Assembly: GCA_940337035.1 (NCBI GenBank)
Contig: CALNHX010005185.1
Location: 47,949 to 111,948 of the forward strand
Reading direction: 5' to 3'
Length of the DNA stretch: 64,000 nucleotides
Source of the DNA: Agriotes lineatus
Lineage: Eukaryota; Arthropoda; Insecta; Coleoptera; Elateridae
In this document: in pieces, positions 33,421 through 44,683 of the stretch
Layout of the letters: each line of letters begins with the position of its first letter
How positions within the stretch are numbered: the first letter of the stretch is position 1
Notes under the pieces: model-generated
Database searches by the model: none
What the model saw: the letters and a program-made list of their open reading frames with translations, nothing else
What the model was told of the DNA's origin: nothing
Translations under genes and position numbers: made by a program

Positions 33421-35527
33421 ATGCCTGTGACTTGTGCAGTGTCTGGTTGTTTCACTAATTTATCAACGCAGCAAAAAAGGATAGGAAATTACAAAATATG
33501 CAAGAAAAAATAAATTTATTAAGAATGAGCTGTAAAAAGAAAATTAATGTCGCAAAGAGTTGCAAATGTGCTAGTATCTTTCCAAAAATATTTACGCCTT
33601 CTCAATTACGAAAAATTAAAGGTTCTAGAAATATAAAATGGACAACACAGGATATTACTCAAGCTTTTACTTTGAGATATTCGAGCAAGGTGAGTTACAT
33701 ATATCTAAGAAAATCCTTGAATTATCCATTACCAGGTTAATTGATGATCCATTATGTTATAACATATCAATAAAATGATAAAATACCATACCTAATTACC
33801 TAATAGTTTTTTTTATTAATACAGGAATTTCAACATTGCAACGTTGGGCTTCTAAAATGGACATGCAGCAGGGTTTACTGAAAACTGTTTTCCAGTTCCT
33901 AAAAATTGCAGAAATAACTATGTCAGAAATAGACAAGTTAGTAGTTCTTCAATATGATGAGATGAAGGTTGCTGAATCGTACGAATATGTCAAAAATGAC
34001 CGGGTAATTGAACCTCATTCACAACTGCAAATTGTAAATGCTCAAGGTTTAATTGGAAAATGGAAAACTCCTGTTTTTGCCGACTTTGATCAAAGGATGA
34101 CTCCAGAAATCCTACATAATGTTATAAATGCGCTGCACCACATAGGTTTTAAAGTTATTGAATGTGTAAGTGATTGCAGATCAACAAATATTTCACTGTG
34201 GCTTGATTTAAATGTTACATATGAAAACCCCTTTATTACACATCAATTGACTGGTTCAAATATTTACTTCTTTGCTGATGCCCCACATCTTCTCAAGTTA
34301 ATTAGGAATTGGTATTTAGATTTAGAATTTGTACATAAGAATTGTGTTATTAATAAAGATACATTACATCAGTTAATATCATCAAACAAACAAGAAATCA
34401 GTAGCTGCTTTAAACTAACAATAAATAATTTAACTGTCGAAAGCCCTAAAAGACAGAATGTTCGTATGGCAGCAGAATTACTGAGTCATACAACAGCAAT
34501 AGCGTTAAGACATTACTATCCCGATAATAATGCAGCAATTGAAGTTTCCAATTTTATAGAGCTTGTTAACTCATGGTATGACATCATGAACTCGTATACA
34601 CCCGATCACGACCTAATTATTAAATCTGCATATGGTAAAAATATTGATGCTCAAAATGCCATTTTAGATCAAATGTATAATTTGGATAGCACAGTCATTT
34701 TCAAGAGAAAAAGGGTCATTCAAACATTTCAAAAAGGAATCTTGTTATCTATCAATTCGGTAAAACATTTATATAAAGATTTACATGAACTATATGGTAT
34801 AGCTTACATATTAAACCAAGATTCGCTAGAAAATCTATTTGGCCAATTGAGAACACAAGGTGGTTTAAACGATCATCCTACACCCACGCATGCTCTACAA
34901 CGGCTGCGATTAATTATATTGGGAAAATCTATCAACCTACAAATTAATTCAAATACCAATCGTTGTTCTGATATTTATGTTGTTGGTGAAGTTATAAGAG
35001 AGTCTGGCGCTGAGATTCCTGCTGAAGATTCATCAACTTCAAGCTTATCAGATACGTTTGAAAACATGGAAGGCAAGAAACCCCATGACGTCGGTCTAAG
35101 CGATTATTTAGAAAAAGACTGTCTCCAATATTTAGCAGTATGGATAGCCAAAAAACTTCAAACTAGTCTCCCTCATCATGGCAATCACACTTATAGTTTA
35201 CAAGAAAAACAAGTAGATAATTTGGTAGTACCTCCATGGGTAGTACATTTGTCCTATGGTGGATTAATTCAACCTTCTAATGAGTTTTTTGCCCTGATTA
35301 AAAATTTGGATGAGGAATTGAAAAATTATATGTCTTCCGGTTTAAGTAACCCAAAGAAAATTACAAAAAAACTTATTAATAAACTCAAAATTAAATATTA
35401 TGATGTCGATATTATACTGAAAATGTTTGTTAAACAGCGGATATTTATTAGAATGAAGTTTTTAAATTATAAATATAGTGAGCAGAAAATTCTAAATTCA
35501 AGAAATATCACGCTGGAAATAAAATGA
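33421..35527 (+). CDS. P-element-like transposase (THAP9 type), near-intact except THAP
   Basis: DNA cut-and-paste transposase. It starts 'MPVTCAVSGCFTN', the beginning of a THAP zinc finger, but the rest of the finger is absent and this frame stops at 33513. The protein continues from about 33498 in another frame ('FTPSQLRKIKGS', 'YLRKSLNYPLPG'), then across an 89-nt intron (33736-33824, CAG|gttaat...acag|GA) into a long frame to 35527. That frame has the catalytic 'QYDEMKV' and 'CVSDCRSTN' aspartates and the glutamate in 'NQDSLENLFGQLRTQGG'. The three catalytic residues are intact. The truncated DNA-binding finger may make it inactive or reflect an unresolved intron. Confidence 0.8.
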
Positions 35528-35588
35528 AAAAGATTATAACTTAATATTGTGCTTTCATTTTACTTTAAATACTTTAATTTTTGGGTTA

Positions 35589-35902
35589 TCTACACCACAA
35601 AATCGGTGGTCTCTTTCTTTGTATGTATCTTTATTTGCTATCTCCTTCGAAGATACTGGACCAATTAAATTGTATGATAGTTTAAAATTTTGCTAATTAG
35701 ATCAAAGGCCGGTTTTAATTTAAAAAAAAATACGAAAAATTAAAGTAAAATGAAATTAATTAAATCGTATAATTTTAAATCACAAATACTCAATGTTCAT
35801 CTATCAACATTTTTGTATATATAATTGGTAAGGTTGTATGTGTTTTTTATTGTAACGTGTAACACCCTTTCCCACCGAAGCGTAGCTTGGGTGATTCACT
35901 AG
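35589..35902 (+). mobile_element. Small Helitron candidate, 314 bp
   Basis: It begins TCTACACCAC after an A and ends with the hairpin CACCGAAGC-GTA-GCTTGGGTG (one mismatch), then ATTCA and CTAG. The 3' flank is C rather than the expected T, so the boundary or class is less sure. It shares its 3' terminal ~15 nt with the fragment at 32889. It lies between the P transposase and the mariner-like pseudogene. Confidence 0.5.
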
Positions 35903-36059
35903 CTTAATGTAAAATTACACGTTGCTATCAGTTATAAAAATGACGAATGTTTGTTCATTACTTAAATAACTTCATTTATGAATTTATTAAGATAACTTAA
36001 AACGAACATTAACAAAACTTACTAAAAATGTACATTTATTTAAATACACTATAACTCAG

Positions 36060-37330
36060 CAAACTATCTACAATATAATTAATCACTATCACAAGTGTCA
36101 TCAGATTCTTCATCGTTGACTTGTATTATTATTGGAGTAATGTCTTCTACGTCAAAACCCACTTCCCTGTCCGCCCACTTCTGTATAATGCCCTCTGCCT
36201 GTGCAACACAATTTGACCATGTTTCAGCTGTTACATAACGCTTTTTGCCACATATTTATGGTTTTTTCTACACCGTACCCATCTTCACCTATATGCTTAT
36301 TATAATAAGTTTTGGCGATTCCCCAAACATCTTCAGTGGGGTTGAAAATACAATGGTAGGGAGGAAGTCGGACCACAGTATGTCCATACTGTTCAGCAAG
36401 GTGGTCTGCGACATACGTTTTTGGAGGTTTGTCTGAAAAAAAATAATTAGTACTTTAGCACACAAAATTCACTTAATATACTTACTGTACAACCAACTGC
36501 AATAATTCCATTTTTAATACATTCCCCTCAATATTCACTGACCGACTTGCTAACCAATCAATAATATGTATCTTGTTTTTTCAAACTAGCATTGGGCGTT
36601 TTATCGTGCTATGATAACTTGCGTTATCCATTAACAATAATTGATGGCTCCTCAAACAGTGCCATTTTCGAAAATCCAGGTTTCGTGTAAGTATACAAAT
36701 TGTGACGGTCTTTTCCTGCTGCAGATTTTTAATGTACTTCCTTAAAGACACCACTCTGCGGAAAGCAATGTGATCCACCTCCATAAGCCCTCTGCATGGA
36801 TCATCCCTTTTCCAGCGGAATCCTACATCTTTCAGGACCTTTTCTAACGAAGATATTCCTCCCTTGTAAATATCTCTTTCCTTTAAAATTCGCAATACAG
36901 ATGTCCGAGTAATATCTTGTTCTAACAAAAAAATATCCTTGTAATGTTCAGCAATAGCGAGTAAATGATTCACTTACTGTTTTGGTACATTTCATAAACC
37001 ACATTTCTTATGGTTATGGCTACTTCATCGAAATCGTCAATGTCCACTACGGGCTGAGTTCTGTGCTTTTTCTGCTTCGCGCTTTTGATATGTTCATTTG
37101 ATTTTACCGTCTGTGAAACCGAACTAACGGTTGGTATACATACTTGCAAGGCATTTGCAACTCTCTATAATAAATAAAACACTATAATGTAATAATACAA
37201 TTATACATTTATTCCACAATGTAACTAACCTCTTGTACAACAGCTAAAGCAATCAAGGGCCCTCCATTGTCGCGTTGTTGCTCGAAAAAGCTTATTAGGA
37301 AGGCTATAAGCTGTTTTCACTGCTTACATC
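36060..37330 (-). pseudogene. Tc1/mariner-like DDE transposase pseudogene
   Basis: Read on the - strand: N-terminal region 'VDIDDFDEVAITIRNVVYEM' (about 37050), then a frame at 36973-36581 with 'SLEKVLKDVGFRWKRDD' and the second catalytic motif 'LLLMDNASYHST', a later fragment near 36350 ('LPPYHCIFNPTEDVWG') and an acidic C-terminus near 36100. The block carrying the first catalytic Asp (YxDETW type) is missing between 'KTVTICILTRNLDF' and 'MDNASYHS', so it cannot be active. It sits inside the P element in the opposite orientation. Family assignment rests on motif pattern only. Confidence 0.75.
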
Positions 37331-37715
37331 AAGCTTTCGGCATTATTTCCTCTGCATAACACACGTAAACGCAATCTCAATAAGTTAGGTTAGAAATAAT
37401 ATGTAGTCTCTAATGACGTCACGAGTTACTTTCCCCCCCGCCCCGCGGATTTAATTTTTTCGAATCATGAGGCAACCTCCTAAACACGCTTTCAGTTTTA
37501 CCAACCTTGGACAAAATGTCATTTGGCGCCACCTCTTAGTGTTATTCTGAACTTTTAATCAGGGCCTACCGCGATATTCAAATTAAAAACAAATACTGCT
37601 GAATAGGTAGATTTGAAAACTTGTCATATTTCAATCAACTATATCCTCAAATTCATATTGCCGTAGTTTGAGTCAGTAATTTTTATATAAACAGGTTCTT
37701 TCAAAGCTATTTAAA

Positions 37716-40080
37716 ATGGTTAGAAAGTGGTTTACCTGTGGAAATCCAAACAAACCACTTTTTGAATTTCCAAGCGATATGCAGATTCGTACCAAATGGC
37801 TCAAAGCTAATTCAGGAGTGATATTGTTAACACGTTGAAGGACACTAACGCTGAGCAGCGTCCTTAATTGTATCTACCAGTATAACTGAACGCTGCACTG
37901 CATCTAATTTTCCATATAAAATAATAGTACATAATCCAGTTGTTACTGTCACCACTGGTACGTACACAGTCATATCAGTGTCACACAAACACGAGTTATT
38001 TGCCCCAAACAGCTCTCTTACAGTTATCTACCTCTTTGCTCCTACTTGTGCAGAACGCTGATAAGCATCGCAGTGTATCACAACACAACCCTATATGAAG
38101 TCGGCAACTGTCCTTCAACGTGTTAATTAATAATAAAACTAATTAAATTACCTTTATTTATAATATTTATTATTCATGTATTACTTATATTTCTAAACTT
38201 ATTGAATACTCTACTTTTTGTATTAACCATTTCGATGAGAATTCTCTAAAAGTACTTGACAAAAATACTTGTTTGATTAAAACGCTACACCAACTGGAAC
38301 TGTAGATAATACATATTTTTTATCACATTAATTAGAAGTACCATTATGTACATTTTTTAGCAAATTTTACCTAATTTTGAAATTAAATAAGAACAAGAAC
38401 ATTTACAAAAACCATTCAAAAGAACCCAAGCTGAACTTATATCTCCAGCCCAAATTGCAGATCTTCAGTATATGTACCTACTATTAAAATGTTGACTTTA
38501 AAGCTAAAGCGGATTAGTGTTAATTATTCAAAGTTTATTAAAAATAAAACCACTTAGAATGATATACAGAAAAATTGGGGCAAATTAAATGTTTTCCACA
38601 AAATATTCCAAGATGCTGACGATGGAGACAAAAAAGCAGAATTTCGTGCAAAAATTGTTCTTAATTATGATAAAAAAAGCTCCTCGTTAGTCAGAAGTTT
38701 CGATTCATATGTGTACAGTATGGAGATTTCGCTCTCCTAAAGGATATCAGCACTGCAGAAACTATTTAGCGAGTTTACCATCAAAAACATTGTTATGGTA
38801 TCTTGGTGACTGTAATTGTTCAGATGAATTAATTAAGCAACGTTTAATGGCTAAAGTCGCCTAATTAACAGTTCCAGCAGAAAGAATTTGCTTCTTAATT
38901 ATTGACAATATGTCAATTAAGGAGAAAGTGCAGTATAGCAGATCTGAAGATCGCATCTATGGTGTAGATAATACTCAATATACAACCGTTTGCAATAAAC
39001 CTCAAATAGCAAACAAAATGTGTTGTTATGTTATATGTAAGTACATGGATTGTCAACAAGATACATCATTCCAGCACGATATTTTTTTCATTCTTCTTTG
39101 AGAATTAATTACTTTTACTCGTTAACAATGAGAGTACTTAAGTCTTCTGACTGTGGTTTCGTTGTTCTAAGAATTGTTGCAAATAATTTTTAGATTTAGA
39201 TTTTTTGTAGTGGAATTCTAAAAAACTACATGGAACATCCTTGCCTAAAACCAGTACATGATCTGCAAAATGGACTACCTTTTAAGTAAGCTTGTACGGT
39301 ACTTAACGAAAAAGAATTTGTACTCATCAGATTTAGAAAAAATTTATATTTTACATGCTGTTCAGATTTTTTCACCCACCGCCACTGCCTCTTTACAGTT
39401 TTTAAAAGCAGGACAAATTGAATTTCAAAATGTCAACAGCATCTACTGTGAAATGTTTAGAAAGCATATACGACTTTTTCCAGATTCATAATGTGTGTAA
39501 TAGAACAATTTCTGCAAAAATTAGATAGCAGCACTGCACCGTTGGTTCATGTTTCTGACGAAAGACTATTGATTGGACGTAATACTTCAGAACTATATCG
39601 ATCCTATGCAAAATTCTTCTGCATCTGTTGGTTTGCGAGGTTTATCCAATGAAAGACTCACGTCTTGAAATTGACTGCTAAAAGTACATCATTATACATC
39701 ACATTTTTACTTCAAGAAGCTGGTTTTTACTATGTATTAACAGGTTCATTTAGTTCGGATGCAGTGGAGGCAATGATTGCACACATGCGATAGAAAGTTG
39801 CTTCAAATGACGCAACAATGCTCGAATTGCTGGGCATGCTCTTCGTCTGCTATTACGCTGTGGTATTATGAAGACTGCCATCCTCAAAAATTGCACATTA
39901 TAGTAACTTCACAAGTTCTGCAGCATTTCCAACTACATCAAGCATAACTGAAAACGAAGATGTCGAATTATCTTCACATTTAACAGTTAAAATTCAAGAT
40001 CGTGCATACTTAAATTATCCAAATTCCATTTTTGTAGGTTTTACAAACATTTATTTTAAAACCGTTTATAACCTAAAAAA
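37716..40080 (+). pseudogene. Third P-like (THAP) transposase relic, heavily decayed
   Basis: It starts 'MVRKWFTCGNPNKPLFEFPS', a THAP finger in which the first zinc-ligand position reads Trp. It is cut by a 292-bp MITE at 37831. Further homology is scattered across frames: 'MSIKEKVQYSRSEDRIYGVD' (38910), 'LQNGLPFK'-type region and 'KKNLYSSDLEKIYILHAVQI' (about 39320), and 'FYYVLTGSFSSDAVEAM' (about 39735). Many stops and frameshifts. Its sequence differs clearly from the other two P-like genes in the window, so it is a separate lineage. Confidence 0.7.
37831..38122. mobile_element. 292-bp MITE flanked by TTAA
   Basis: CACGTTGAAGGACA at the left end and its exact complement at the right end, each flanked by TTAA (37827-37830 and 38123-38126). 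A TTAA duplication is the hallmark of piggyBac-type insertion. It interrupts the THAP relic just after 'KWLKANSGVIL'. A GC-rich stretch with CGCTGAGCAGCG lies inside. Non-coding. Confidence 0.7.
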
Positions 40081-41270
40081 TATCTTTAGTAAAGACAACA
40101 ACCAGAACCAGATTTAGGTGCTGTATTTCACCACCTGATGGCGCCAAAAACCGTACGCGTTGGCAATTGTCATAAGAACATTTTACAACAATGAAAGTGA
40201 CACTTATGGAATAGCCGTGATAGCTTTGCTATATAAATTTTAGTTAGCCATGGTCAGAGCAACGAAATTGATATTTTGTCCATTAGATGGCGACTGTCGA
40301 ATGTCGCCATCGTTACGTGCAAAAAATCCCTAGATTGTAATGTGACATTTTTAGTATCTGAAATTTTGAATGTCTATAAAATCAATAACTCAAAGTAGAT
40401 AAAATAGTATATTATACTTCGTTACTACGAGGCATTGTAGCACTTGTTCTATTGGAACACTCATCGCTGCGTTCGTTGTGCCCCAAATCCACGTGTGCTA
40501 CAATATGCTCTCTTATGAAACTCTGATAATAATATCACATCGCAGATAATTCACTGTTATTACAACCGTATTTTTTACTTATTTCACATAATTACTTAAA
40601 TGTAAAAGTTTTTTTGAAAGGCACTGACATATGTTGTCATTTTATCTAAATCAGGTTAACAAGTTAATGTCAAAAATTGTTACCAATATGAAGCTTAGAA
40701 ATTACTAGATTGTAATATTAGTTGTTTTTTTCCGCTCACAACGCTACAATAGTTCTGTTGTACTCAATATGTGCATTTCTGACGCTTGTTTAACAAATTT
40801 TTGATGTAACTTTAATAATATTACTCGTTTTAGTAAATTTTGCAGGCTGCAGACACAAGTAAAGTTGCTTAAACATATAGAAAATAAAAACTATTTAATG
40901 CACTTATAGTAAAAAATGTTGACAAGTAGGTACTTACAAATGAAAAGATAAACTATACCCTTTAATAAATCTCCCTTTACAGTTATAGGCGGCACATGAA
41001 CGACCCATTTCGTTATTAAAATATTACTCAGCTGTCAAACTAATTATATGTTCACGCAAAAAAATCTGTGCACGGTTTAGCTTACAGGAAACACGTGTTA
41101 TAGTAACTATAACATGCACTTGCCACTAACCAGCAGAACGATAAGGGCCAAAATCGCAAAGTTGTTCCACGTCGCATGATATGCTGCTATTCCTGTGTCA
41201 TTTTTTCTATTGTAGCAGCTTCAGATAGTTTGTGCCACAGTTAGCAGTGTTACGTATCTATGTAATTCTT
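40081..41270. other. Intergenic/intronic AT-rich DNA, nothing recognised
   Basis: No coding signal. A GGCGCC-containing word near 40140 resembles one near 37525 in inverse orientation, and could be the worn ends of the third P-like element. The rest has no visible repeat structure. Confidence 0.35.
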
Positions 41271-41274
41271 TGTC

Positions 41275-41590
41275 TGAGGCACTATCATATCAGTCTTATG
41301 TCAAATTTGAGGTTAACAGGTTAGGTTTTGTTTTATATTTAACACAGACTGACGTAAAAACCTAACCTGCTAACCTCGAATTTGACATAAATTGACTGTA
41401 CAACCAACAATACACTTCAGTACTGTCAAACGTATAACACGAATTCGCCCACAATTGGCTTTCCGCTAGCTTTGCTCTTGTGCGGACAATAAAACAAAGA
41501 ACATTGCTATGTTACATAACCACAGATATAGTCGATCCTTCGTAATTTATAACGTTTTCTTTTCACTATGTACGACATTTCCGTTTACAC
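41275..41590. repeat. Palindromic MITE copy plus shared flank (inverse of 29.6-29.85 kb)
   Basis: The core 41279-41440 is a palindrome with central AACCTAACCTGCTAACCTCG and its complement. To its right, the words CATTGCTATGTTACATAACC, ATAGTCGATCCTTCGTAATT and GTACGACATTTCCGTTTACA match 29636-29780 in inverted orientation. The sequence up to 42160 holds no other feature that I can support. Confidence 0.65.
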
Positions 41591-42169
41591 CCTGTATATA
41601 CAATAATATAACCTTTAGTAATCCAAATTAGTAACGCAATGTGAATAGTAGGTTTTCTATGTAAAAGTTACAAGTTTTTTTGTGGCATTATTCATTCTAA
41701 GAAAATACATAGCAAAAATATTCATTATCTAAATAATGGTGTTAGTAAAAATGGTATCTATAGAAATTGTAACTAGTTATATTGGCCAAATAAAATAATA
41801 ACAACATTTTTAAAAGTTGTAGAAACTTTGTATTGTATAGATGAATTCATATAAATCAGTTGGTCATTGTTACACAAATCTCAGAATTATTAATTTATTT
41901 TCTGTAGTATTGCCGCAAGGGCTTTGAATGTATCAGTTAATTTATAAATATGTGTTACATAGCAACAAAAACTAATGCAAATTTGACAAATAAAACGCTG
42001 CGAGGGTATAGCCCAGGAGGGTTTCCATTCAAATTTGTACAAGTTTACTATACAGCTACTCTTTAAGTGCATTAATAAATACAAAAAAGTTCGAGTGGGA
42101 TTGAACAAAATTATTTTATGAATATCGGATTAACGATAACATTTTTATTTATATTTCAGTTCATTTGTA

Positions 42170-42599
42170 CAGGGTTTTCATTAATTCCCATTTCCCACGT
42201 GACATATTGTAATTTGCCGCTATAAATTTGTTTTTTGAAGGTTGGTGGTGGTATTAGTAATATCCCTAAACAAATTGCCAACGCAACATAGACATTCGTC
42301 ACATCTAACCTTTAAACTTCATACATTTCGTTTTGCTGTCTAGAAGCAATTTTCGTCAGTTTTCAACGGCCCCGACCGAGCGAGGTTGGCGGCCGACAAG
42401 CCTCCGCTCGGGGACCCGCTGCGTCGGCTTTAGCAATTTTCGGCAGATTTCAAGCGTTATTTAATCTGTGTCATGTCTACGCCACTGATAATTTTGTGTT
42501 ACTGTATTGAGGGAGTACTACCAATCGTGTATGTTTGGTTCCGTAGCATATAGAGTAAATACATGGTCACGTGGGAAATGGGAATTAATGAAAACCCTG
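42170..42599. mobile_element. 430-bp TIR element, TA target
   Basis: A perfect 34-bp inverted terminus: CAGGGTTTTCATTAATTCCC at the left end and its complement at the right end. TA lies on both sides (42168-42169, 42600-42601). It contains a GC-rich patch (about 42370-42430) unlike the rest. No coding sequence. Tc1/mariner-type MITE by target site. Its outermost bases CAGGGTTTTCATTAA resemble the ends of the fold-back element at 50608. Confidence 0.75.
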
Positions 42600-42741
42600 T
42601 AGGTATTATTTAGAGTAAGACATTGGATGTTGTCAACAACCCACACGAACGTTCGGTCTTGTCACTGTAAAACCATGTAGTGCCACATTGTGATTGGTTG
42701 TAATTTGTATAAATAAAGTAATCATAAACTATTCTTTTCAG

Positions 42742-43850
42742 GCGAATATGCTGCACTTCGACTCTTGAGAAAACAACCGTACCTCTACTTATGTGAATTA
42801 AGAATTACAACCTGAATTAAGAATTACAACCTTAATTATAAAGCTATTTATCTAGTTGGCTTTGCTTTAGTATTTTAGATTGTCATACTAAAATAAAAAT
42901 ATATGTTTTAAAGCTTGTTGTGAACATACGGACATTTTGTGGAATACAATATTTTTAATATATATGTAACTCCTTATTTAGGTTAAGTTTAATTATTTAC
43001 TCACATTTGCTCTCCTAAATGAAATTTCACAAAATGTATATGCTTGGTGTATGGTTGCATTATCTCTAATTATTCTAGTTATTTTATATATTAATTCATT
43101 TCTGAACATAAGTACATTTTTTATTCTTATGCAGCTGTAATGAATACGATTAAAGTACTACATAATTTTTAAGTGGGGTGCTTACCGAACGATAACTGCA
43201 AATATTAATTTATGTTCTAAGCCAGTATATGTATAATCACATAATTTCACTTAGTGTAACTGCACTAAATTTTGTTGCAAATTAAACAAAAGCGTTTACC
43301 ATTCACATTCCACTTTAAGCTATTCTTGCAGTTGCCCATCATTAAAATGCTTGCAACTTTTGGAACTCATCGAACTCATCGTTTTGCTTTAAGTATATAC
43401 ACAAATAACAGTAATCTCAGTATCTGTAAAGTTGTCAATCAAGGCCTTGACGAATGACAGAAGTACATGGTACATGGTTAGACTAACGTGAAAGCTTACA
43501 AATAAGCATCTGGTAGTTTATTTGTTTATAAAAGCAGTTTTAAATTAAGTCAAAATATGCCTTGCACTTTTTTATCTCGAAAATAGTTTAGCTTGCGTAC
43601 TAATATGTAATTATTAGTTTAGTTTTTGTATGTATTTGAGATATAAATGTATCGTAATATTTTTCAGTTTTTGTTACAATTAATGTTTTGTTTACTGATA
43701 AGGACAATTACGAAAACTAAAGTTTTATGCGGACCATTAAAAGTTGTTTTACTTTCAAACTACTGCAGCTAAAGCTATAGGATAGGTGTTTCTACGTATT
43801 TTGTTTTATAAAGATTTATTTAATTAATAAATATGTTGAAACAAATTGTA
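42742..43850 (+). other. cora: Candidate 3' UTR exon of coracle
   Basis: A good acceptor (actattcttttcag|GCG) precedes about 1.1 kb of non-repetitive AT-rich sequence with no open frame and poly(A) signals AATAAA at 42892 and 43826. The last coracle coding exon has a strong donor five bases after its stop. Splicing the two would place the 3' UTR 13 kb downstream, beyond the Helitron and P elements. This is inference from splice signals; a separate non-coding transcript is an alternative. Confidence 0.4.
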
Positions 43851-43882
43851 CTGTTTAATTTTCCCATGATTGTGTCACAACT

Positions 43883-44065
43883 AAAGTATTTTTTTTTCTA
43901 TAATAACTGTCAAAGTGTTATAATGTTGGTAGATATGTGATTAAAACGCTAGGCAATTTTTATACCTCGTGTTGCTAGAACTTTTTCAAAATTATGGTTG
44001 TGCAATTTTGAATGTCAAACTTTCTTAATTTGAACTCTTGACAAATTTCTTTTTACTTCCTTTTA
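43883..44065. repeat. Repeat shared with 53388-53560
   Basis: About 170 nt (words CTATAATAACTGTCAAAGTG, GTAGATATGTGATTAAAACG, TTCTTAATTTGAACTCTT) is nearly identical to the segment beside the mariner-like fragment at 53.4 kb. Both copies are in the same orientation. It is probably one end of the same mariner family. Confidence 0.65.
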
Positions 44066-44683
44066 CTACTATAAAGGAAGTATTGGATTCACCCCAAAAA
44101 TTCGAAATTGAGTTTTCAACAGATCTTCACGTTTTAGAGTCCCCTGATCCCAAAAAACATATTTTTTTTCATTGGTCTGTCTGTCTGTCTGTCTGTCTGT
44201 GTGTCTGTCTGTGAACAGAATATCTCAAAAACGAAAAGAGGTATGGCATTGAAACTTCATATATAAGTTTTGTGTACTATGTAGATGAGACAGCAAGCTT
44301 TTGAAGAAAATCGCATAACCGGAAGTAGGTGTTTACTCTTGTGATTTTTCAGTTTTTTTCGATTTTTTCAAAAACGGCTCTAACGATTTTTTTTAAATTT
44401 TACATTTTTCTTACATTTTTAATGTGTATTGATGTGAGATAGGTGATTTTCCAGTTGAATACTTCTAAAGTGGGTTTCTTTTGTTTTTTTTTCTATTTTT
44501 TTTATTAACTCCTATTTTAAATAAAACACCCGGTATATTATTACATTTTTGAATTCACCTTAAAATTCTAGAGAAAATTTGTCTCTTCAACTAACACTCG
44601 ATTTTGTACCGTTTTTGTAGAATTTGTAATTTTTGAAAATTTTTAACAAATGGTTAAAAATTAAAAATGAAATTTTTGACTAA
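44066..44683. repeat. Repeat region with (TCTG)n microsatellite
   Basis: A TCTG/TGTC tetranucleotide run lies at 44176-44212. The surrounding sequence (AAAACGAAAAGAGGTATGGC, AATCGCATAACCGGAAG, poly-T stretches) has the look of a dispersed non-coding repeat lying 3' of the LINE on the - strand. The short CAGACAGACAGC run at about 11170 is similar. No gene. Confidence 0.45.

Larger units (their letters stand above)
33263..37509 (+). mobile_element. P-superfamily transposon with 41-bp TIRs and 8-bp TSD
   Basis: The 4,247-bp unit begins CAAGGTTGGTAAAACTGAAA. The first 41 nt are exactly repeated in inverse at 37469-37509, and weaker inverted similarity (including TGACGTCAT) continues about 60 nt further in. 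GACAAAAT flanks both ends (33255-33262 and 37510-37517), a perfect 8-bp target duplication typical of P elements. Contents: P-like transposase on + (33421-35527), a small Helitron candidate (35589-35902), and a Tc1/mariner-like pseudogene on - (36060-37330). Identical TIRs and TSDs suggest a fairly recent insertion carrying older passengers. Confidence 0.85.
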
